From Lunatibacter salilacus (lineage in GTDB: Bacteria > Bacteroidota > Bacteroidia > Cytophagales > Cyclobacteriaceae): 39,881 nucleotides of DNA. The stretch is taken from the NCBI RefSeq assembly GCF_009797935.1, contig NZ_VOLC01000001.1, positions 739,930 to 779,810 of the forward strand, in the 5' to 3' direction. Below are positions 8,193 through 16,237 of the stretch, piece after piece. How positions within the stretch are numbered: the first letter of the stretch is position 1; each line of letters opens with the position of its first letter. The translations under genes were made by a program, and so were the position numbers. The notes below the pieces were generated by a model. That model was not told the origin of the DNA. It did not search any database and worked only from the letters and a program-made list of their open reading frames with translations.

Positions 8193-8939
8193 ATGGCAGA
8201 TTTTTTACAAGAATTAAACGATGTATTGTTTTTGGACATTGAGACGGCGTCGGCTTTCCCGACCTTTGAAGATATTCCACCCCGCCTCCAGGAAGAATGG
8301 CAACGAAAAGCAAAGCAAATTCAATCAGCAGAACCAATAGATCCTGCTGAACTTTATTTTGAAAAGGCGGGCATATATGCGGAATTTGGTAAGATAATCT
8401 GTATCGGTGTAGGGTTTTTCATGTATTCGAAGACAGACGATGAATTGGTTTATCGCACCAAGTCCTTCGCGGAAACAGAAGAACATGACACCTTGATGCA
8501 CTTTCGGGAACTCTTGGAAAAGAAGAACTGGATCCTGTGCGGGCACAATGGCAAGGAGTTTGATTTTCCCTATCTGTGCCGCAGGATGTTGATCAATAGA
8601 ATCCCTTTGCCGGATGTCTTGCAGTTGGCTGGAAAAAAGCCATGGGAGATTAGGCATTTGGATACCATGGAAATGTGGAAATTTGGTGATTACAAGCACT
8701 ATACGCGATTGGAACTTCTGGCGGCTGCTTTCGATATTCCCAGTTCCAAAGAAGGAATAGACGGCAGCATGGTGAACAAGGTCTATTATCAGGATGGGGA
8801 TCTGGAAAATATCCGTAAATACTGTTTAAGGGATGTAGAAGTGACAGCCCGCGTGTATTTGGCATATCAAGGCTTGCCGGGAGATATGGCAATGACGATC
8901 ATCAATCTCGATGAGGAAACCAAAGATAATCTGCAATAA
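8193..8939 (+). CDS. PolB-like 3'-5' exonuclease (DEDD fold)
   Basis: The 248-residue protein is a stand-alone exonuclease domain related to those of family B DNA polymerases. Exo I is FLDIETASAF (D15, E17); Exo II lies in GHNGKEFDFPYLCRRM; Exo III is the C-terminal YCLRDVEVTARVYL. The four acidic residues would bind two metal ions and remove nucleotides from 3' ends. No polymerase domain is attached. It is cytoplasmic and lies in the lipB operon, upstream of RNase R. Whether it acts on DNA or RNA cannot be told. Confidence 0.85.
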   Translation: MADFLQELNDVLFLDIETASAFPTFEDIPPRLQEEWQRKAKQIQSAEPIDPAELYFEKAGIYAEFGKIICIGVGFFMYSKTDDELVYRTKSFAETEEHDTLMHFRELLEKKNWILCGHNGKEFDFPYLCRRMLINRIPLPDVLQLAGKKPWEIRHLDTMEMWKFGDYKHYTRLELLAAAFDIPSSKEGIDGSMVNKVYYQDGDLENIRKYCLRDVEVTARVYLAYQGLPGDMAMTIINLDEETKDNLQ

Positions 8940-8956
8940 CTCCCAAATACAGGGAG
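8940..8956 (+). other. Small hairpin between the exonuclease gene and rnr
   Basis: ctccc and gggag flank a 7-nt loop directly after the exonuclease stop. No T-run follows, so it is at most a weak terminator or processing hairpin. Confidence 0.3.
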
Positions 8957-8990
8957 ATAATCTTTAACTTTATAACTTGAAATTATTTTT

Positions 8991-11168
8991 ATGGGAAGAA
9001 AATCAGGAAAAAACCGGGACTATCGGGGCAAAAAAAAAGAAGACAAAGGAACGAATGCTTCCCAAGTAAAAAGAACGCTCCTTAATTTTTTAGAAAATCA
9101 CTTTGGCGAGGAGTTTTCAGAGAAAAATTTAATCAACCAGCTGCAAATTAAAGAGACCTCCGCTAAAAGTAACATTACTGACCTGTTGACCGAACTTGTT
9201 CAGGAGGGAAAAGTCACCAAAAATTCCCGTAATGAATTTAGTTCTGCAAGTGATCCCGAATTTATCGAAGGGGAAGTAGACTATGTCAATGCCCGTTTTG
9301 CGTTTGTAATTCCTTCGAATCAAGTCAAATCAGACGATGACATTCTTGTCAAGGAGTCCGATATGAAAAATGCCCTGGACGGCGATAAGGTTCGGGTCAT
9401 GGTATTCCCAAACAGGGGTAAAAATGGACGTAGGGAAGGAAAAGTTCTGGAAATAACAGAGAGGTCTAGGGACGAATTTGTCGGTCGTGTGGAAATATCT
9501 CCCCGCTTTGCGTTTGTGGTGCCTGATTTTAAGAAAATGCATCATGATATTTTTATTAAAAAAACTGATCTTCTGGAGGCCCAACACAATCAGAAGGTGG
9601 TCGTGCAAATGACTGAATGGAAAGAAGGAGACAAGAACCCTATTGGAAGGATTGTACGAATTCTGGGTACGGCCGGAGATCATGAGGTAGAAATCCACTC
9701 CATCATGGCGGAATTCGGATTGCCTTTTGACTATCCCGAAGAGGTGTTGCATGAAGCGGAAAAGATTTCTGATACCATCCGAAAGGAGGATTTGGAAGAC
9801 AGACGAGATTTTAGGGGGGTTCCTACCTTTACCATTGATCCCGCTGACGCAAAAGATTTTGACGATGCCATATCCTATCAAAAGCTGGAAAACGGAAATT
9901 ATGAAATAGGTGTGCATATAGCCGATGTGACACATTATGTCAAGCCGGGCTCCCTAATGGAAAAAGAAGCCTATCACCGTGCTACGTCTGTCTACCTTGT
10001 GGACAGGACGATCCCCATGCTACCTGAGCGACTCAGCAACGGTCTGTGCTCCCTTCGGCCAAACGAAGACAAACTAACATTTTCCTGCGTCTTTGAAATG
10101 AACGATGACGGGGCGGTTTTGAACCATTGGATAGGAAGAACAGCGATTCATTCAGACCGTAGGTTTGCCTACGAGGAAGCCCAAGAAAACATCGATAATC
10201 AAGAAGGGGATTTTTATGAGGAGTTAACGCATCTAAACGGCCTGGCCAAACGACTTCGGGAGGCTCGATTTAAGAAAGGTGCCATTAATTTCGAAACCGT
10301 TGAAGTAAAGTTCAAATTGGATGAGAAAGGGACTCCGTTGGGGCTGATAATTAAAGAGCGTAAAGATATTCACAAATTGATAGAGGAATTTATGCTGCTT
10401 GCCAATAGGACCGTGGCGGAATTTGTCTTCAATAAAAATAAAGGTAAAAGCACCTTTGTGTACCGAACCCACGATTATCCGGATTTGGAGCGTTTGACCA
10501 CCTTTGCAGGTTTTGCAAGGAAGTTCGGTCATGAGATCGTCGTATCGGATGAGAAAAAGGTGTCCAACACTCTTAACAAGTTGATGGAGGATATCCAAGG
10601 CAAGCCAGAACAAAATGTTTTGGAGCAGCTAGCCATCCGCAGTATGGCAAAAGCCATTTATACCACAGAGCCAAAAATCCACTTTGGATTGGCTTTCAAA
10701 CATTATACCCACTTTACCTCGCCAATCCGTAGGTATCCGGATATGATGGTTCATCGGTTACTTCAGCTCTATTTGGATGGTGGCAAATCTCCGGAGACAC
10801 TTGCGTGGGATGAGAAGTGTACTCATTCTTCCGAAAGGGAAAAGCGAGCGGCAGATGCAGAAAGAGCCTCCATTAAATACAAGCAGGTGGAATATATGAA
10901 ACTTGCTGAGCAAAAGGATTACGACGGCATCATCACCGGGGTTACTGAATGGGGCGTATATGTAGAAATCACCGAAACCAAATGTGAGGGGATGGTCCGC
11001 GTGCAGGACATCAAAGACGACTACTATGATTTTGATGAGCGAAACCTTCGCCTGGTAGGATCTAAAAACAAACGCATCATTACATTGGGAGACAAAGTAA
11101 GTGTACGGGTCACCCGAACCGATATAGACAGACGAACGATAGATTTGGAATTTGCGACGAATGAATGA
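8991..11168 (+). CDS. rnr: Ribonuclease R
   Basis: RNase R is a processive 3'-5' exoribonuclease that degrades structured RNA and takes part in rRNA and mRNA turnover. The 725-residue protein has a basic N-terminus (KSGKNRDYRGKKKEDK), a winged-helix-like segment (about 25-85), cold-shock domains (about 90-225) and the RNB catalytic domain. The latter contains IDPADAKDFDDA, whose aspartates D283, D289, D291 and D292 bind Mg2+. Later come TSPIRRYPDMMVHRL and a C-terminal S1 domain (about 645-720, GIITGVTEWGVYVEI). The ATG at 8991 is followed by a typical basic start. The next gene begins inside its last codons. Confidence 0.95.
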   Translation: MGRKSGKNRDYRGKKKEDKGTNASQVKRTLLNFLENHFGEEFSEKNLINQLQIKETSAKSNITDLLTELVQEGKVTKNSRNEFSSASDPEFIEGEVDYVNARFAFVIPSNQVKSDDDILVKESDMKNALDGDKVRVMVFPNRGKNGRREGKVLEITERSRDEFVGRVEISPRFAFVVPDFKKMHHDIFIKKTDLLEAQHNQKVVVQMTEWKEGDKNPIGRIVRILGTAGDHEVEIHSIMAEFGLPFDYPEEVLHEAEKISDTIRKEDLEDRRDFRGVPTFTIDPADAKDFDDAISYQKLENGNYEIGVHIADVTHYVKPGSLMEKEAYHRATSVYLVDRTIPMLPERLSNGLCSLRPNEDKLTFSCVFEMNDDGAVLNHWIGRTAIHSDRRFAYEEAQENIDNQEGDFYEELTHLNGLAKRLREARFKKGAINFETVEVKFKLDEKGTPLGLIIKERKDIHKLIEEFMLLANRTVAEFVFNKNKGKSTFVYRTHDYPDLERLTTFAGFARKFGHEIVVSDEKKVSNTLNKLMEDIQGKPEQNVLEQLAIRSMAKAIYTTEPKIHFGLAFKHYTHFTSPIRRYPDMMVHRLLQLYLDGGKSPETLAWDEKCTHSSEREKRAADAERASIKYKQVEYMKLAEQKDYDGIITGVTEWGVYVEITETKCEGMVRVQDIKDDYYDFDERNLRLVGSKNKRIITLGDKVSVRVTRTDIDRRTIDLEFATNE

Positions 11169-12147
11169 ACCAACTGACCTGAAGGCTATACAGCAGAACC
11201 TTGAAGCCCATATACAGCAGCTAACATACGGGCAACACCCCCAAGAATTGTACGAGCCAATATCCTACCTGATGGGTTTAGGCGGCAAAAGAATTCGGCC
11301 TCTATTGACTCTTTTGGCCTATAATCTTTATCGCTCAGACTACCAGCATATTCTCACGCCAGCCTGTGCCGTGGAGGTTTTTCATAATTTCACGCTGATG
11401 CATGATGATATTATGGATCAGGCACCGTTGCGCAGAGGAAAACCAACGGTACATAAAAAGTGGAATGCGAATACCGCCATTTTATCCGGTGATGTGATGC
11501 TCGTAAGAGCCTATGATATGCTGCTGCATATTGGTCCGGACAAGTTGGGGCATTGTATCAAATATTTTAATAAAACAGCTGGGGAGGTTTGTGAAGGGCA
11601 GCAGTTGGATATGAATTTTGAGGTGCGTGAGTCGGTATCAGAATTGGAATATCTCGAAATGATCCGGCTTAAAACAGCCGTTTTGTTAGGATACGCCCTG
11701 CAACTTGGTGCCATTTTAGCTGGAGCTTCAGAAGCTGACTGCCAAAAATTATATGATTTTGGAGTAAATATTGGTATTGGCTTCCAACTCAAAGACGACC
11801 TCCTTGACGTATATGCAGATAAGGATCTTTTCGGTAAACAGGTAGGTGGTGATATTATCTCCAACAAGAAAACCTATTTGCTTATCAAAGCCAAGGAACT
11901 GGCAACCGGTGAGACAGCCGGAGAATTGGCATCTTGGATAGGAAATATGGATTTCGATAAAGAGGAAAAAGTTAGCGAAGTTACCCGTATCTACGACTCC
12001 TTGGGAATTCAGGACCTTACCGAGCGTAAAATGCAAGCCTATTTTGAAAAAGGTTTTGCCCAGCTTAACGAGATCCACCCGCTGCGGAAAGAAGGCATGG
12101 ATATGCTTCATAACCTTACAAAAAATTTAGTAAACCGGGAAAAATAA
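11161..12147 (+). CDS. Polyprenyl (isoprenyl diphosphate) synthase
   Basis: The 328-residue all-helical trans-prenyltransferase condenses isopentenyl diphosphate onto allylic diphosphates. GGKRIRPLL binds diphosphate. The first aspartate motif is DDIMD in LMHDDIMDQAPLRRGKP; the second is DDLLD in GFQLKDDLLDVYAD. The residue five before the first motif is Phe, with Thr at -4. In studied GGPP synthases an aromatic at -5 limits the chain to about C20, so a C20 product is my inference; octaprenyl-type activity for quinones remains possible. I chose the ATG at 11161, which overlaps the last 8 nt of rnr, over the TTG at 11152. Confidence 0.9.
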   Translation: MNEPTDLKAIQQNLEAHIQQLTYGQHPQELYEPISYLMGLGGKRIRPLLTLLAYNLYRSDYQHILTPACAVEVFHNFTLMHDDIMDQAPLRRGKPTVHKKWNANTAILSGDVMLVRAYDMLLHIGPDKLGHCIKYFNKTAGEVCEGQQLDMNFEVRESVSELEYLEMIRLKTAVLLGYALQLGAILAGASEADCQKLYDFGVNIGIGFQLKDDLLDVYADKDLFGKQVGGDIISNKKTYLLIKAKELATGETAGELASWIGNMDFDKEEKVSEVTRIYDSLGIQDLTERKMQAYFEKGFAQLNEIHPLRKEGMDMLHNLTKNLVNREK

Positions 12148-12170
12148 ATCTCCCTTTTCACCTTACCATC

Positions 12171-12800
12171 ATGGAATTATCCTTAACGGTTATTTTGATC
12201 GCCGTCACCTGTTTGTCCTCCTACTATGCTTGGAAAAATCCGGAATTTATGGAGAAAAGCATGTTTACACCCTATCGGGTAAAGCACCGAAATGAATACT
12301 TGCGGTTTATCCTTTCCGGATTTATCCACAAGGACGGCACGCACCTGCTTTTCAATATGTTTACTTTCTATTTCTTTGGGCAGGTTGTTGAGCAGTTTCT
12401 GGGATATATGTTTGGACCTACCTTTGGGGTGGTTGTTTTCATTGCCTTCTATATTGTGGCCATCGTCATATCCGATATTCCAACTTATTTGAAAGAGCAG
12501 GACAACCCTCATTACCATGCCTTGGGTGCCTCCGGGGGTACGGCGGCCATGGTTTTTGCCAGCATCATTTTGATGCCCTTGGCGGATATCTGTATTTTCG
12601 GTATTTTCTGCCTTCCAGGATTTATCTTGGGGATATTGTTTCTTATCTACGCGGTCTATAAGGGAAGGCTTGCCGATGACCATATCAACCATGATGCCCA
12701 CCTGTATGGGGCGTTGACGGGTATTTTGTTTGTCCTTATCCTATCACCCGCAAGTGGGATTTATTTTTTGGAGGAGATTAGGGGGTACATGCCGTTTTGA
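12171..12800 (+). CDS. Rhomboid-family intramembrane serine protease
   Basis: The 209-residue protein has about six hydrophobic segments. Catalytic features are H58-LLFN62 (conserved HxxxN in the second helix), G119-A-S121-G-G with nucleophile Ser121, and H177 in NHDAHLYGALTG. This is the standard Ser-His dyad of rhomboids, which cleave membrane proteins within or near the bilayer. The N-terminal region LRFILSGFIHKDGTHL matches the family. It is an inner-membrane protein with unknown substrate. It follows the prenyl synthase gene by 23 bp and may close the operon. Confidence 0.9.
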   Translation: MELSLTVILIAVTCLSSYYAWKNPEFMEKSMFTPYRVKHRNEYLRFILSGFIHKDGTHLLFNMFTFYFFGQVVEQFLGYMFGPTFGVVVFIAFYIVAIVISDIPTYLKEQDNPHYHALGASGGTAAMVFASIILMPLADICIFGIFCLPGFILGILFLIYAVYKGRLADDHINHDAHLYGALTGILFVLILSPASGIYFLEEIRGYMPF

Positions 12801-13010
12801 AGGGTGTGTGTGTGGAAAAAGTTGTCAATTTTTATAAAGATTGAATTTTGTAGCTTGGTAAGTTCACGATTTAATCGGACTAAATTCTTTCAGAAAAGTA
12901 TATCTTTTTCGTGGAGGAGAAACTTCCTGCTGCCGAATATTTGGCAATCCGATACAGTTACAATAATCAACTAGCCTGGATGCTTGCGTCCAAAAATTAG
13001 TATAATGGGC
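12801..13010. other. Intergenic, no intact gene
   Basis: The spacer is AT-rich. A short plus-strand frame around 12912-13000 (VEEKLPAAEYLAIRY) has coding flavour but no recognisable family and no clear start, so it may be a gene fragment. No terminator hairpin is obvious after the rhomboid gene. Confidence 0.35.
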
Positions 13011-13398
13011 TTATTTGTCATTCCGATTTGTTGTTAGGTCGTAAACTAGATATTTTCTAAGATCAACAAGTTCTTCATCGTGCGGATTTTGTACGAGTCC
13101 ATGGTTAACTGTTTCTAATGCATTTTTGAGCTCGTCTATGTCAATTTGTATTCCAGCTTTTGACTTGTAAGCAAATGCATATTTTGGGGTATTGGTTTAT
13201 TAATTTGTCAAGTCTTTCCAGCGCGATTGGGTACTTTCGCTGCAATCGAAAAATATAGGCAATCCGTAATTCAGTTTCCTGTTCATAATCCTCCATAAGC
13301 TTGGGGAACTTATTTTTCTTGAGGTTCATTAAAGCAAATTGAAAATCCTCAAGTGCTTCCTCAAAAAGCTTAAATTCGGTGTTGCATTTGGATTCCAA
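13011..13398 (-). pseudogene. Frameshifted TPR-like protein fragment
   Basis: The minus frame from 13398 reads TPR-like helices (LERLDKLINQYPK) and then breaks. A one-base change near 13187 moves the sense into another frame: YAFAYKSKAGIQIDIDELKN, followed by LETVNHGLVQNPHDEELVDL and a stop at 13011-13013. Joined, the two parts give about 128 residues of helical TPR sequence. The only start for the first part is TTG, and the N-terminus of a normal TPR gene is missing. I therefore call it a decayed gene with at least one frameshift. Sequencing error is the alternative. Confidence 0.65.
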
Positions 13399-13425
13399 GG
13401 GTCTCCTTCACTCTGTCTTTACCGA

Positions 13426-13707
13426 TTACGTGTCCTCAATAATATATAAGTCAACACCCATTGGATCGATATTAGTTGATGGTCGTTTTGTAACATAAAT
13501 TTCAGAATAGTCTAAGTCGTACTGTTTGAGACTGTCGGGCGTTATGCTTCTCAAATATAGCCGTCCGCTCACTACTGTTTCGTCTGGGCAGGTGCAAGTA
13601 AGACCACTTACTTTTAAATGTCCCCAATGAATGGGCGAGATATAGTCACGGAAATAGATTAATTGTCCAAAAAGTATTAGTCCGCCAATGATTAATGTTT
13701 TCTTTTG
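13426..13707 (-). pseudogene. Small membrane-anchored protein lacking a start codon
   Basis: A 93-codon minus-strand frame reads QKKTLIIGGLILFGQLIYF (one membrane helix), then GHLKVSGLTCTCPDETVVSG and RLYLRSITPDSLKQYDLDYS, and ends MGVDLYIIEDT-stop. It has clear coding character but opens directly after an in-frame TGA (13708-13710) with no ATG, GTG or TTG before the helix. A frameshift or substitution has probably removed the start. It lies 27 bp upstream of the TPR fragment in the same direction, so the pair looks like a small decayed operon. Family not recognised. Confidence 0.55.
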
Positions 13708-14001
13708 TCACTTTCCTGTCGTCCAAAAACTGTGCTTAACAAAATTCTTTCCCTCTAGCCTTAATTCTCCTACTTTACCACTTCGCCTCTTCTGTCTAAA
13801 ACCAAAACTTGATCAGCAACATCAAAAACTTACTGATGAGTTATTTTTTCATATGGCTTCGCAATACCCAGTCGCTAACTTAAATATGAAGCAATCAAGA
13901 AAACACAATGAAGATTAATAAATGGTTAATTAATTTTTAAAGTTCTGCGTCTAAAATGTTAATAATTAGAACATTTGGAATTTGAATATACCGATATTTG
14001 C
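13708..14001. other. Upstream region of the sigma factor gene
   Basis: No supported gene lies here; a 76-codon plus frame (13688-13918) overlaps the decayed gene and has no family features. Near the right end, TTTG (13974-13977) and GATATTTG (13993-14000) form a weak Bacteroidota-type promoter with a 15-nt spacer. Confidence 0.4.
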
Positions 14002-14024
14002 ATAATAGATTTAAAATCTATTAT
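14002..14024. promoter_or_regulatory. 23-bp palindrome, candidate operator of the ECF sigma gene
   Basis: Perfect 11-bp arms (ATAATAGATTT and AAATCTATTAT) flank a single central A. The site sits directly after a TAnnTTTG-like box and 46 bp before the sigma factor start, so a bound dimer would block initiation. With a 1-nt centre it is a protein-binding palindrome rather than an RNA hairpin. Confidence 0.5.
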
Positions 14025-14070
14025 TTCAGCATTCCTAAGGAAGAGAGTTGCTTAACCAAAGCTTGGAACA

Positions 14071-14673
14071 GTGCTAGAAAGACATACAGATACAGTAGAT
14101 CAGCGGCAGGATGTGGTCCGTTTGCCAGCGGACGATGGCGACTCGAAATTGTGGGAGGCATTTTGTGATGGCAAGGAATCAGCATTCATACAGATATATG
14201 AACGCTATTTTGAGACACTTTATCGTTATGGCCTCAGAATGGTTGCAGATCAGGCATTGGTGGAGGACACGATACAAGATATGTTTATTTATCTTCGGGC
14301 TTCAAGATCCCGTCTTGGAAAAACTACCTCGATCAAATTTTACTTATTCAAATGCTTAAAAAGGAGATTATTGAGTGAGGTGGACAAGTGGGCGGGAAAA
14401 AGGGATGATTTTCCTCCTCCCTCCTATTTTGCATTTAGCCTATCTCACGAGCAGCATTTGATACAGAAGCAGTTGGATGCGGAAAAACTCCAAAAACTCA
14501 ATGAAGCCATTGCACAAATGAGTTCAAGGAAAAAAGAAATCATCTACTACAGTTTTTATGAGGGGTTGGACTACAGACAAATTCAGGAGCTAATGGGATT
14601 GGATAGTCTGAAGACTACCCGAAATCTGATGTACAAGGCATTGGGATTTTTAAGGGAAGCGTTAAGCCCCTGA
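14071..14673 (+). CDS. ECF RNA polymerase sigma factor (FecI-like)
   Basis: The 200-residue protein has sigma region 2 (about 35-100: AFIQIYERYFETLYRYGLRM, then VEDTIQDMFIYL) and region 4 (about 140-195: LNEAIAQMSSRKKEIIYYSF, then YRQIQELMGL as the helix-turn-helix). Region 3 is absent, as in ECF sigmas. The start is GTG at 14071; there is no ATG in range. Position ahead of FecR, SusC and SusD shows a trans-envelope signalling unit: ligand binding at SusC is passed by its STN domain to FecR, which releases this sigma to transcribe the uptake genes. Confidence 0.92.
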   Translation: MLERHTDTVDQRQDVVRLPADDGDSKLWEAFCDGKESAFIQIYERYFETLYRYGLRMVADQALVEDTIQDMFIYLRASRSRLGKTTSIKFYLFKCLKRRLLSEVDKWAGKRDDFPPPSYFAFSLSHEQHLIQKQLDAEKLQKLNEAIAQMSSRKKEIIYYSFYEGLDYRQIQELMGLDSLKTTRNLMYKALGFLREALSP

Positions 14674-14875
14674 TCTTTTTTGATAAGTGCGGCGTTTATT
14701 AAGTTGATTTTTAGATATTTTTTTTCACCCAAGATTCAATGTTAACGTGATGATATCTAACAGTATAATTCCCGGATCAAACATATCCTGTTTAATATTT
14801 AAACATATTTTTTTAAAAAAAAGGGTGTGATTTCTTACTACTCCCCCTTTTCAAAGTAAAAGGACGTTTAGATAC
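14674..14875 (+). promoter_or_regulatory. Sigma-fecR intergenic region, probable target promoter
   Basis: About 200 AT-rich bp lie between the sigma gene and the first 88-bp unit. Features are the near-palindrome gtttaatatttaaac (near 14790), and a T-run/A-run stretch followed by ggGTGTGATTTC and a C-rich block near 14840-14850. This arrangement resembles the region usually found ahead of fecR genes in Bacteroidota, where the ECF sigma's own promoter is expected. I cannot assign -35/-10 boxes. Confidence 0.35.
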
Positions 14876-14963
14876 ATGAAATCGAGCATGGCAAGATCGT
14901 CACACACTGTGATGATTATCGTAGCGAGATTCCGTCTGGCACTTTAAAAACAATTATAAACAG
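14876..14963 (+). repeat. 88-bp unit with MKSS small ORF, copy 1
   Basis: The unit starts ATGAAATCGAGC and ends AAAACAATTATAAACAG. It holds a 23-codon ORF (14876-14947) reading MKSSMARSSHTVMIIVARFR and ending LAL. Copy 2 follows at exactly 88 bp. Compared with copies 2 and 3, the frame is open in all three, and the MII(I/V)ARF core and the first four residues are kept. It could be a leader peptide gene or a short repeat that happens to be open. Confidence 0.65.
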
Positions 14964-15051
14964 ATGAAATCGAGCATGACGCAGGCGACGCACGGAGGGA
15001 TGATTATAATTGCGAGATTCCATGTGGCAACTGAAAAACAATTATAAACAC
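14964..15051 (+). repeat. 88-bp unit with MKSS small ORF, copy 2
   Basis: The ORF (14964-15047, 27 codons) begins MKSSMTQATHGGMIIIARF and continues HVATEKQL to the stop. It ends 4 nt before the fecR ATG at 15052, which itself reads ATGAAATC and lies exactly 88 bp after this unit's ATG. The spacing would allow translational coupling of the small ORF to fecR. Confidence 0.65.
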
Positions 15052-16083
15052 ATGAAATCAAAGGAAGATTTTTTAACCAACCCCGAATTTGTAAGATGGG
15101 TGAGACATCCGAGCCCGGAGCTGGAATTGTATTGGTCCAACTGGATCGCTGCCAATCCGGACTCCTTGTCGGAATTTTTACTGGCAAAGGAGATTATGAT
15201 GGCCGTAATTTACGACGAGCCTGGCGTTCCCGAGGGCAAGAAGCAGGAATTGCTTTCGAGAATTTTGAAAGAGTCTCCAAAAATTGAGAAAAACACTAAT
15301 TCATCGGAATCCCACTCCGAGAGTGGAAACCTATTACGCTGGGTGTATCGTGCTGCCGCTGTAGTACTTTTTTCGATCGGTCTTGTCTGGCTGATGTCGG
15401 AAAATAAGATCTCTGAATCGTCGGAAAGTGAGGTCACACCTGAAGAGATGATAAGCAGGGCGACAAAACCAGGAGAAAAACTTCAGTTTTCGCTGGAAGA
15501 CGGTACTCGGGTGTGGATTAACTCATCTACCGTAATTCGTTTTCCAAAGGAAATGAAATCCGGCGGCAGAAAATTCTATTTGGAGGGAGAGGCATATTTT
15601 GAAGTATCACATGACTCTTTGCGGCCATTCCAGGTGTTTGCCGGGGATTTGGTGACTACCGTTTTGGGAACCTCTTTTAACGTCACTACAAAAGAATCGG
15701 ACCGAATCAAAGTTGCTTTATTGGAAGGTAAGGTAAGCATCAGCCATTCAAATTTTGAGGGGGAAAGCTTTCTAGAGCCAGGAGAGATGCTTCAATACAA
15801 GGAAGACGGGCAGGTTACAACGACCCATTTTTTTGATATCAAAGAAATTACCGCATGGCGAAATGGATTGATCCAGTTCAAGAATGCATCAATCGATGAG
15901 GTTTTGAAAAAGTTGGAAGACTGGTATGGTGTGCATATAGCTGTAGAAAACCCACAAGGCAAAAAGTGGAAGGTCAATGCAGAGTACCAAAATGAAACAT
16001 TGGAGAACATACTCAGCAGCTTATCCTACGTGCATAAATTCAAATTCGAACTAGAAGGCAAAAATGTTAAACTAATTCTCTGA
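15052..16083 (+). CDS. FecR-family anti-sigma factor
   Basis: The 343-residue inner-membrane protein (from ATG 15052) has a cytoplasmic N-terminal sigma-binding region (DFLTNPEFVRWVRHPSPELE), one membrane helix (VYRAAAVVLFSIGLVWLM, about residues 100-117), and a periplasmic FecR domain (TKPGEKLQFSLEDGTRVWIN to LEGKVSIS). A C-terminal DUF4974 domain (FKNASIDEVLKKLEDWYGVH onward) contacts the STN domain of the partner receptor. A TTG at 15010 would extend the frame through the repeat unit, but the ATG gives the normal family start. It controls the adjacent ECF sigma. Confidence 0.92.
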   Translation: MKSKEDFLTNPEFVRWVRHPSPELELYWSNWIAANPDSLSEFLLAKEIMMAVIYDEPGVPEGKKQELLSRILKESPKIEKNTNSSESHSESGNLLRWVYRAAAVVLFSIGLVWLMSENKISESSESEVTPEEMISRATKPGEKLQFSLEDGTRVWINSSTVIRFPKEMKSGGRKFYLEGEAYFEVSHDSLRPFQVFAGDLVTTVLGTSFNVTTKESDRIKVALLEGKVSISHSNFEGESFLEPGEMLQYKEDGQVTTTHFFDIKEITAWRNGLIQFKNASIDEVLKKLEDWYGVHIAVENPQGKKWKVNAEYQNETLENILSSLSYVHKFKFELEGKNVKLIL

Positions 16084-16116
16084 ACAATGACCCGAAGAAC
16101 GAACACATCTTAAATA

Positions 16117-16145
16117 CTACCGGCAGGATGATAGCCTGCCGGTAG
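16117..16145 (+). other. Strong hairpin between fecR and susC
   Basis: An 11-bp perfect stem (ctaccggcagg, 16117-16127, with cctgccggtag, 16135-16145) has a 7-nt loop. A C-rich sequence rather than a T-run follows, so it is more likely a partial terminator or an mRNA-protecting hairpin that sets different levels of FecR and SusC. Confidence 0.6.
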
Positions 16146-16190
16146 CTTCTCCGCCCACCGGAAGTCACATTGGGGAATGTCTAACGCCGG

Positions 16191-16220
16191 TTGGCTGGGT
16201 TAAACGAAAGTATATATTCA
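16191..16220 (+). promoter_or_regulatory. Candidate promoter of susC
   Basis: TTG (16191-16193) and TATATTCA (16213-16220) are separated by 19 nt, 17 nt before the ATG. The -7 box differs from TAnnTTTG at two positions. Confidence 0.35.
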
Positions 16221-16237
16221 TAAAACCATCTAAATGT

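Noticed and set aside
13688-13918. 76-codon plus-strand frame before the sigma gene
   Set aside because: No family features, and it overlaps the better-supported minus-strand gene remnant.
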